Made by a program: the position numbers and the translations under genes
Shown: piece after piece, positions 1 to 5,778 of the stretch
Layout of the letters: every line of letters begins with the position of its first letter
How positions within the stretch are numbered: position 1 is the first letter of the stretch
The notes under the pieces: model-generated
Databases searched by the model: none
The model's input: only the letters and a program-made list of their open reading frames with translations
What the model was told of the DNA's origin: nothing
Origin: Bacteroidota bacterium
GTDB taxonomy: Bacteria; Bacteroidota; Bacteroidia; Chitinophagales; Chitinophagaceae
NCBI GenBank assembly: GCA_947457085.1
Contig: CANGUS010000073.1
Location: 1-8,199, forward strand
DNA length: 8,199 nt
Reading direction: 5' to 3'

Positions 1-1
1 A

Positions 2-316
2 AATGTAAATAATATAATAAATTTGTTTAATTATGCACGTTATGATATTATGTGTAATAATATAGAAGATTTTATGCAGGGTAAAATGATAATATTAGAA
101 ATAAACGGCGTAAAAGGCGAACCTATTCACATTTATGATGGCAAGTATTCGCTATTGCAAGCTTATAAGGAAATTTTTAAACACTGGGGCTTTATAATGA
201 AAATTAGCAAACGTAATATTAAAGAAGGCATAGTATGTCCTAATTTTATCCAAGGTTTTGATATGTTACGAAAGCATTATCTAACAAAAAAAACATCTCA
301 CATTAAAAGAAAGTAA
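2..316 (+). CDS. ATP-grasp family ligase, C-terminal fragment (5' end outside window)
   Basis: The frame is open to the left edge with no stop, so this is the last 104 codons of a longer gene. The TTG at 23 is internal rather than a start. The fragment reads RYDIM at residues 13-17, then ILEINGV at 31-37 and EPIHIYD at 40-46. An Asp followed about 20 residues later by Glu-x-Asn (here D15, E33, N35) is the usual Mg-ATP binding signature at the C-terminal end of the ATP-grasp fold (D-Ala-D-Ala ligase and carboxylate-amine ligase relatives). Such enzymes activate a carboxylate as acyl phosphate and join it to an amine or thiol; the substrate here cannot be told. The tail is basic (KKTSHIKRK). 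It ends one base before the first desaturase, so the genes are probably co-transcribed. The family call rests on this motif and the motif order only, because the ATP-binding N-terminal half is missing. Confidence 0.72.
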   Translation, partial: NVNNIINLFNYARYDIMCNNIEDFMQGKMIILEINGVKGEPIHIYDGKYSLLQAYKEIFKHWGFIMKISKRNIKEGIVCPNFIQGFDMLRKHYLTKKTSHIKRK

Positions 317-317
317 C

Positions 318-1415
318 ATGAATAAATTGAAATTCACAAAGGACGAAGGCTCCGAATTCTATAAAGAACTGAACGAAAAAATAGAGCAGTACTTTGCCGA
401 CAAAGGAATTCATAAGACAGGCAACAATACAATGTTTTTTAAAATCATACTTTATTTTAGCCTTGACATTTTGTTTTATGGACTTATGATTACAAGCACA
501 ACGACAATTGGTTTTTACACATTTTATCTGTTAATGGGTCTTTCTGTTTTGCTGACAGCATTCAACATTTCCCACGATGCTGCACACGGAGTTGCGGTAA
601 AAAGTAAATTTTGGAACAAACTATTATTCTCTCTCAGCTTTAATCTGCAAGGAAACAACGCTTACGTTTGGGGTAAAAACCACAACGAATCGCACCATTT
701 ATACACAAACATTGAAGGTAGCGACATTGATGTTTTGAATAACCCACTTTTCCGAATGACAGAAAGCCAACCTTTAAAATGGTTTCATAAATACCAATTT
801 ATTTATGCACCTTTTCTTTATTTGCTGTACTCTATAAATTGGTTTTTTTTCCGTGAAACATTAATGCTTATCAATTACTCTAGCAGAACCATCAAAATTG
901 AAATTCCAAGAAATGAAGTAATAAAACTTATCCTTTACAAATTGCTTTACATTGGCTATATGATTATTCTGCCTATTTACTTTTTACCATTTGGCTGGAC
1001 GACAGTTTTATTGGCGTTCCTACTTAATCACTTTCTTGTATCGCTAATATTTGTTGGTGTTTTAGGTGTTTCTCACTTGTCTGACTTTGTTGAACATCCG
1101 GTTCCAGACAAGGACAATAAACTGAATATGAGTTGGCCAAAATTGCAAATGTGTACATCAGTTGACTACAACGCTGACAGCACATTTTTCAATTGGACTT
1201 TGGGCGGATTCAACGCCCACGCTTTACACCATTTATTGCCTAACATTTGCCACGTTCATTATTTGGAAATCTTACCAATGTTTAAAGAACTTTCTCAAAA
1301 ACACGGCTTGACATATATGGAAATGCCATATAGAAAATCTCTTGCATCACATTTTAGATTTTTAAAAGGAATGGGACAACATCAACAATTTAAACCTATT
1401 CCGTTTGAGAGATAA
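318..1415 (+). CDS. membrane fatty acid desaturase, linoleoyl-CoA desaturase-like (first of two paralogues)
   Basis: A 365-residue integral membrane di-iron desaturase, expected to insert a double bond into a fatty acyl chain at the cytoplasmic membrane. The three histidine boxes are complete: HDAAH at residues 86-90, HNESHH at 122-127 and HALHH at 301-305. H253 in VSHLSDFVEH may be a further ligand. Hydrophobic stretches lie at about 40-60, 64-84, 160-178, 205-225 and 228-252, giving the usual paired-helix layout. The N-terminus (KFTKDEGSEFYKELNEKIEQ) and the C-terminus after box 3 (NICHVHY, then SHFRFLKGMG) resemble the linoleoyl-CoA/delta-6-like desaturases of Bacteroidota. There is no fused cytochrome b5 domain. 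From family knowledge, those proteins usually have QxxHH as box 3; here it is HxxHH. ATG at 318 follows the upstream stop by one base. Regiospecificity and electron donor cannot be read from the sequence. Confidence 0.93.
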   Translation: MNKLKFTKDEGSEFYKELNEKIEQYFADKGIHKTGNNTMFFKIILYFSLDILFYGLMITSTTTIGFYTFYLLMGLSVLLTAFNISHDAAHGVAVKSKFWNKLLFSLSFNLQGNNAYVWGKNHNESHHLYTNIEGSDIDVLNNPLFRMTESQPLKWFHKYQFIYAPFLYLLYSINWFFFRETLMLINYSSRTIKIEIPRNEVIKLILYKLLYIGYMIILPIYFLPFGWTTVLLAFLLNHFLVSLIFVGVLGVSHLSDFVEHPVPDKDNKLNMSWPKLQMCTSVDYNADSTFFNWTLGGFNAHALHHLLPNICHVHYLEILPMFKELSQKHGLTYMEMPYRKSLASHFRFLKGMGQHQQFKPIPFER

Positions 1416-2478
1416 ACATATTCATATTGCCCAAGACAGCGAATTGCTAAAAACCATTTACAGACAAGTAGAGGAGCAACTCATTGTGAATAAAGCAAAC
1501 TTTACCCTAAAAATATGGGCGAAGTTTATTTTCTATTTCACATTTACTGCCGTTTGTTATTCAGCATTGTTTACTATAAATAGTTCAATTGGGTTTGTTC
1601 TGTTTTTCGTTTTGTACGGTTTTGTATCCTTGCTTTTTGCATTTAATTTTTCTCACGACTTTTCTCATAACACAATATTTAAAAGCAAAAAATTAAACAA
1701 TCTGTGTTTTATTTTCATTTACACAATTGTAGGTGCACACGCAGAAGCTTGGAAACAAAGACACATAAACTCACATCATTACGCACCAAATGTTGAAGAC
1801 TACGATTCTGATTTGAAAATTTCAAAACTTATTCGTGTTATCCCGAATAGTGAACATTTTTGGTATCATCGTTTCCAACACATTTATGCACCCATAGCTT
1901 ATACAAGCTATTCTCTGTTTTGGGTGTTTATCAAAGACTTTGTAATTCTTTTTTCAAATGACGAATACACAGAAAATAAAGGCTTTAAATATCATCTTTC
2001 ATTCTGGACACAAAAAGCATTCTATCTAACTTTTATATTTGCATTGCCATTGCTTTTTTCGCATCAAACTTGGTATATTGTTTTGACAGGTTTTTTATTA
2101 ATGCACCTTTCGCAATCATTATTTTTACTGTTTACATTCTTTATGACGCATCACGTAGAGCAGACAGAATATCCCACAACAGACAAAAATGGTTTTATAA
2201 AAACATCGTGGCTTATGAACCAAATTAAAAGTTCAAATGATATGCACCCATTTAGCGAAACAGCGAATTTTATTCTTGGTGGTTTTAACAATCATATTGC
2301 CCACCATTTATTTCCTCATTACCATCACATTCATTATCCAAGACTTAACAAAATATTGTACGACATTTTATTGCAACACGACATCAAACCAAATCAGACA
2401 ACTTATTGGGGTGGAATTACTTCACACCTGCGACTACTAAAACGGATGAGCTATGCGGACAGAAAAAACGGCTTATAA
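1405..2478 (+). CDS. second fatty acid desaturase paralogue, probable TTG start overlapping the first
   Basis: A 357-residue diverged paralogue of the preceding gene. Its boxes are HDFSH at 84-88, HINSHH at 120-125 and HIAHH at 297-301, with H249/H250 where the first desaturase has H253. The surrounding GGFNNHIAHHLFP, the HHIHYPRL segment and SHLRLLKRM near the end align with GGFNAHALHHLLP, CHVHYLEI and SHFRFLKGM in the neighbour, so this is an old tandem duplication. No ATG is available: the frame is closed by TAA at 1363-1365 and the only usual initiator before the conserved N-terminus is TTG at 1405. That start gives an N-terminus matching the neighbour's in length (IHIAQDSELLKTIY against LKFTKDEGSEFYKEL). 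It overlaps the first gene by 11 bases, which suggests translational coupling or re-initiation. The TAA stop lies inside the left end of the palindromic repeat at 2473. Both enzymes may act in sequence on one lipid; this is inference. Confidence 0.9.
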   Translation: MRDKHIHIAQDSELLKTIYRQVEEQLIVNKANFTLKIWAKFIFYFTFTAVCYSALFTINSSIGFVLFFVLYGFVSLLFAFNFSHDFSHNTIFKSKKLNNLCFIFIYTIVGAHAEAWKQRHINSHHYAPNVEDYDSDLKISKLIRVIPNSEHFWYHRFQHIYAPIAYTSYSLFWVFIKDFVILFSNDEYTENKGFKYHLSFWTQKAFYLTFIFALPLLFSHQTWYIVLTGFLLMHLSQSLFLLFTFFMTHHVEQTEYPTTDKNGFIKTSWLMNQIKSSNDMHPFSETANFILGGFNNHIAHHLFPHYHHIHYPRLNKILYDILLQHDIKPNQTTYWGGITSHLRLLKRMSYADRKNGL

Positions 2479-2603
2479 CACGGGTTTGGCAAAAATGGCG
2501 GTTCAGTGCTCCGCAGACACATTTGTGGTTAATCAAACATTGGTTCTTCGCAACAACATTTGTGGTGAAAATCGCCACCTTCGCCAAGCCGGAAACGTTA
2601 GCT
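2473..2603. repeat. imperfect palindrome resembling an integron attC site or dispersed cassette-type repeat
   Basis: The element begins with TTATAAC (2473-2479) and ends with GTTAGCT (2597-2603), close to the inverted outer core sites of integron attC elements (RYYYAAC and GTTRRRY), each off by one or two bases. Inside, 2483-2503 (GGTTTGGC...) pairs with 2570-2590 (...GCCAAGCC) at 16 of 21 positions, and the five mismatches are G-T/A-C type, so one strand or the other forms wobble pairs. The loop contains an 11-base direct repeat, ACATTTGTGGT, at 2519-2529 and 2556-2566, with a shorter ACATTGGT near 2537. It is visibly more GC-rich than its flanks and overlaps the stop codon of the upstream gene, as cassette attC sites often do. 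Only one copy is in the window and no integrase is visible, so it could instead be a dispersed palindromic repeat or a 3' mRNA structure. Confidence 0.65.
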
Positions 2604-2675
2604 GTAATTTAAAAATGCTCCAAACGAATTTTAATATAGACAAATAAAATACAAAACATTAAATCCTTATAATAA

Positions 2676-3113
2676 ATGACAATGAAAAAAATATTTTTAT
2701 TCTTAGCGCTTTTTTTGATAAGTCTTTCATGCTTCTCTCAAAGTCGATATATCTCATCCTTAACAAAGAAAATTGTGTATTCAAGAGATGGCGGTATATG
2801 TAGATGCTGTGGAAGTTCTTTGTTATTAGAATATGACCATATTACGCCATTCTCATGCGGCGGAAGTAGTGATGCTTCGAATATTCAATTGCTATGTCGA
2901 AAATGCAACCGAAGCAAATCGAATAGTTGTAGATGTAAAGTACACAACAGAACTGTTGGTACCAATTGCTGTGATAAAGCTTCAGGTTCAAGAACAAGTT
3001 CAAGTTCATATTCATCCAGTTCGACTTTAAGTCAATGTACAGGCACAACGAAAAAAGGCAATCGATGTAAAAACAAAACTACAAATTCAAATGGCAGATG
3101 CCGTCTCCATTAA
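2676..3113 (+). CDS. small predicted secreted HNH endonuclease with Cys/His-rich tail
   Basis: A 145-residue protein. Residues 1-22 form a signal peptide: a basic start, a Leu/Phe-rich core, and an SCFSQ ending typical of Bacteroidota. C19 does not sit in a good lipobox. Residues 30-83 are an HNH nuclease domain: zinc ligands C42 and C45, EYDHI with D54-H55, a Gly-Gly-Ser stretch then N69, and CRKCN with C74 and C77, followed by K81. The HNH fold cuts or nicks DNA with a histidine and a metal. Residues 85-99 add a second Cys/His cluster (CRCKVH ... CC), then a Ser-rich linker (103-118). The end has the pattern C121-x9-C131-x10-C142-x2-H145 with KKGNRCKN, a small probable zinc-binding module that I recall from other bacterial proteins (perhaps DUF5763; not checked). 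ATG at 2676 or the one at 2682 both keep the signal peptide. It follows the attC-like repeat in the same orientation, so it may be cassette cargo. Confidence 0.82.
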   Translation: MTMKKIFLFLALFLISLSCFSQSRYISSLTKKIVYSRDGGICRCCGSSLLLEYDHITPFSCGGSSDASNIQLLCRKCNRSKSNSCRCKVHNRTVGTNCCDKASGSRTSSSSYSSSSTLSQCTGTTKKGNRCKNKTTNSNGRCRLH

Positions 3114-3136
3114 TTTTACCCTATAAAATCCATAAA

Positions 3137-3379
3137 ATGAAAAAGACTTACCTATTTGCAATTGATCTCAAGACCGAAGAAACCATTATATCTGCTTCAG
3201 AAAAAGGAAGCAATCAAGTAAATTTCATTGAACGCATTCGACGAAGTGACAATGAATTACTGTTTGATTCGGTTGCTATACTAACAAAAATTGCGAGTGC
3301 ACCTAACTTAGACGTAGTGCTTTTTAAGGCCATGGATAAAGTTTGCCAATTGGTGTACAACAAGCATATTGAAAATTAA
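3137..3379 (+). CDS. hypothetical 80-residue protein
   Basis: I do not recognise this protein. The chosen start is ATG 3137 (MKKTYLFAIDLKTEE), which has the A-rich upstream stretch usual for the phylum (CCATAAA). The longer version from ATG 3098 would overlap the HNH gene by 16 bases and adds a sequence without obvious character. The protein has no signal peptide or membrane segment. It is predicted soluble, with a short beta-like start (TYLFAIDL), a charged middle (FIERIRRSDNELL) and a hydrophobic, probably helical second half with one cysteine (near residue 68). It lies 23 bases after the HNH gene in the same direction, so it may be co-transcribed with it, possibly as a partner or an unrelated passenger. 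A regulatory or immunity role is conceivable but nothing in the sequence shows it. Confidence 0.6.
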   Translation: MKKTYLFAIDLKTEETIISASEKGSNQVNFIERIRRSDNELLFDSVAILTKIASAPNLDVVLFKAMDKVCQLVYNKHIEN

Positions 3380-3437
3380 TAACTTTCTGAAAGAGGCCAC
3401 TATCCTACCCGCTAGATAAAGACCAACTATAGAATGC

Positions 3438-5702
3438 CTATTTTATAATCATCAATTTTTGAGTTGCATTTCCACAGCGAACAAGATAGATACCGGCTGT
3501 CCAATTGGACGTATTGATCAGTATGTTATTATTGGCAGTTGCTGTGAAAACAGGTTGTCCAAATATATTAAAGATATTTACTTTCTTTCTTCCATGGAAA
3601 GATACCGTTACAGAGTGATTGGCAGGATTTGGATACAGTACAAAATGTGTTTTAGGAGAAAAAATTGAACTGCTGTACAATGGAAAAGAGTTGTTTTCGT
3701 ATCCGTAGGTAGGAATTAAGTAGGTAAATGCCCCTGAACCATTGGGTAAACGTCCATATGCAGTATCACTTAATTGGGTGAAGTAATTTACGGAATCTAA
3801 AATGACATTTCCATTGCTGAGCACAATGCTTCCAGAATCTTTACTGATATTAAAATTGGTATGGTATATTTTCTCCAATGAATCATCATCCGCAAAAATG
3901 GTTAGATATGCATTGGGCATGATGGTGGTTCCAGCAGGTAATTTCCACTTAGCAATGTCATTGGCTTTGTTAGATAGATACACATTACTCAAATCCAATA
4001 CGGCATTTGTTTTATTGAACAATTCAATCCAATCTTCATGATCATTGTATTCATCTTGGTTCCAATGATCATTTTGTGCTAAAAATTCATTGATTACCAA
4101 ATCACCTACTTGAGGAACGACAGCAGCAGCATTGAACGTTAGAAATTCATGCTCTGCTCTTGCAGGCAAAAATTTACCGATGGAAGTATTTTCAGCATAG
4201 ACATAATATTGCATGGAAGCACCTGACATGGTAAAACTGTTTCCATATACTCCATCATTGGCATTGCCATCATTGTGCAATCCATCATCCAATAATGGAA
4301 GTGGCATGAATTTTTCTTTCACATCAAAACGATAACCCAGATAAGCACCAGAAGCATTCGCATTGGCAATGGCAACAGTAACATTGATGGGGGTATTGAT
4401 AGCAGGAGCTAATTGACTAAAAACAGGCATATTCACTGTTGGTTCTGCAGCCATTAATTCTGGAATCGTTTGTAAAAAAGTTTTACGAGCTTCCATTAAA
4501 TTAGAAATTCCAGGAACGGTAAAACTTCCAAATACCACATCGTTATTGAGTCCCCCTTGAAATTGTTGGTAGGAGAATAACTTATTTGAATCAGCGAAGA
4601 GCGCATTGTTTACAATGGATTGGTATTGGTTTGCTTCAGTTTGATAATTTCCATTGGTCATATTTTCAGAAAGCATGGTTTTAAAATGCGCTAAATACTT
4701 TCTTTTCATGGTGGTGTCAGCCAATACAGCATTGATTAGGGGCCAAGCAATATCAGTTGCATGTGCTAATGGAGTGTATTCTTTTAATTGGGTGAGCGTT
4801 TTTTGTCCAACCCCTATAGTACCTTGTCCGGCAAAAGGGAAGGCTCCAAAACACATATTCAAGTCCCAAACGATTGGATTAAAATGTTGGGTATGGTCTT
4901 GGTAGACATAATGATTTTGAGCATAAACCCCGATGTAGCTATCCAAGTTTACAAACAAATTATTGAAAGCCAGCATCCAAATGGCACGGTCCATATCCAT
5001 TGTAGCGGGTAAATCACTTGGGTTATTGGTTACGACATCGCATAAATGAATAAAAGCATTCCAACCAGTATCCGATTTTAAATCATAGGTAGAAGAATAG
5101 CTGGCGCTGTTGGCATTGATGTATTTTAAACTATTTTTTGAAGCTGCAGATGGCGATAAAGAGGAAGAGCATTTAACAAAACACTGATCATTACTATAAA
5201 AATGATCGGCTATGAATTTTTTATCGATGCTTTCATCATTGGTAAAAACACCATAATAAGAGCCATTGATAGTAACCTTTGCAAAATTAGCCTGAGGGCA
5301 ATGCATATATTTTTCTAAAATTCTGTAGGCCAATACCTCTCTAATAAATGAAGGGTCGCCATAGCCATTGCTTAATTTGATCGCTTCGATACCTTCATGT
5401 TTTTGTTTTTTAAATTCATCCAAAGAAATGTGTAAAGGATTTTTTTTATTGTTTGCATTATAGGAGCTATTGCCCTTAAAGCGCACTCCTACACTGTCAT
5501 ATTGAATACCATTTATTTTTACCCAACTTGCCATTAAATAATCTTCGGTAGTATTTTTATTGACATCCATGATAGAATCCCAGTTCGATTGTGGGAAGCT
5601 GATTTCAATTTCTTGAACAGTATTGACATCATAGAAAGTTTGAGATTTTGCTGTTGCAAAAAACAAAGAAGCTAATAAAATTAAAAAATATGAAGGTTTC
5701 AT
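3438..5702 (-). CDS. secreted CotH-kinase-like protein with lamin-tail domain and T9SS sorting domain
   Basis: A 754-residue protein. Residues 1-20 are a signal peptide (ending ATAKS). Residues 22 to about 410 match the CotH kinase family: DSVGVRFKGNSSY at 69-81, PLHISLDEF at 89-97, IKLSNGYGDPSFIRE at 108-122, NGSYYGVFTNDESID at 146-160 and VWDLNMCFG at 278-286. CotH proteins are atypical protein kinases known from Bacillus spore coats; secreted Bacteroidota members are mostly uncharacterised. Residues 470-488 contain LDDGLHNDGNANDGVYG, an acidic, probably calcium-binding turn. Residues 532-640 form a lamin-tail-like domain (GDLVINEFLAQN, EDWIELFN). Residues 686-754 are a T9SS type A C-terminal domain (VLYPNP, WTAGIYLVR), directing outer-membrane export and probably surface attachment. 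ATG 5702 is chosen because the upstream GTG at 5729 lies inside a terminator stem and would put extra residues before the signal peptide. The WDLN motif has Asn where many CotH kinases have Asp. Confidence 0.9.
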   Translation of the reverse strand: MKPSYFLILLASLFFATAKSQTFYDVNTVQEIEISFPQSNWDSIMDVNKNTTEDYLMASWVKINGIQYDSVGVRFKGNSSYNANNKKNPLHISLDEFKKQKHEGIEAIKLSNGYGDPSFIREVLAYRILEKYMHCPQANFAKVTINGSYYGVFTNDESIDKKFIADHFYSNDQCFVKCSSSLSPSAASKNSLKYINANSASYSSTYDLKSDTGWNAFIHLCDVVTNNPSDLPATMDMDRAIWMLAFNNLFVNLDSYIGVYAQNHYVYQDHTQHFNPIVWDLNMCFGAFPFAGQGTIGVGQKTLTQLKEYTPLAHATDIAWPLINAVLADTTMKRKYLAHFKTMLSENMTNGNYQTEANQYQSIVNNALFADSNKLFSYQQFQGGLNNDVVFGSFTVPGISNLMEARKTFLQTIPELMAAEPTVNMPVFSQLAPAINTPINVTVAIANANASGAYLGYRFDVKEKFMPLPLLDDGLHNDGNANDGVYGNSFTMSGASMQYYVYAENTSIGKFLPARAEHEFLTFNAAAVVPQVGDLVINEFLAQNDHWNQDEYNDHEDWIELFNKTNAVLDLSNVYLSNKANDIAKWKLPAGTTIMPNAYLTIFADDDSLEKIYHTNFNISKDSGSIVLSNGNVILDSVNYFTQLSDTAYGRLPNGSGAFTYLIPTYGYENNSFPLYSSSIFSPKTHFVLYPNPANHSVTVSFHGRKKVNIFNIFGQPVFTATANNNILINTSNWTAGIYLVRCGNATQKLMIIK

Positions 5703-5717
5703 AATGCTTGTAAAATT

Positions 5718-5756
5718 AAAAAAGAACACCGAATCATCGCATTTATTCAGTGTTCT
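5718..5756 (-). terminator. Rho-independent terminator downstream of the 328-residue protein gene
   Basis: Read on the minus strand, AGAACACTGAAT (5756-5745) pairs with ATTCGGTGTTCT (5734-5723). This gives a 12-pair stem with a single T-G wobble and a 10-base loop, followed at once by a run of U (5722-5718). It lies 22 bases past the stop of the gene ending at 5779 and should end that transcript. It also ends only 15 bases before the ATG of the CotH-like gene, leaving little room for a separate promoter between them. It may therefore act partly as a leader attenuator for that gene. Confidence 0.85.
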
Positions 5757-5778
5757 ATGTTTATTATTAATAAAAAAA

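Noticed and set aside
2406..2647. Two short plus-strand open frames crossing the palindromic repeat
   Set aside because: They run through the end of the desaturase gene and the structured repeat, show no domain-like sequence, and are explained by the raised GC content of the repeat.
2842..3048. Minus-strand open frame opposite the HNH gene
   Set aside because: It is the shadow of the HNH reading frame, which has clear motifs; the antisense translation is low-complexity (Asn/Leu-rich) without recognisable features.
3098..3136. Earlier ATG extending the 80-residue protein by 13 residues
   Set aside because: It would overlap the HNH gene, and the downstream ATG at 3137 has the usual A-rich lead-in and a typical MKK start. 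The longer form cannot be fully excluded.
3385..3396. Small inverted repeat CTTTC/GAAAG as a terminator
   Set aside because: The loop would be a single base, which is not sterically possible, and there is no U-tract after it.
3459..5012. Several plus-strand open frames inside the CotH-like gene
   Set aside because: All lie antisense to a gene with well-supported domains, and none has a convincing start region or protein character.
5703..5729. GTG start at 5729 for the CotH-like protein
   Set aside because: It lies within the terminator hairpin and would add nine residues before a complete signal peptide that starts at ATG 5702.
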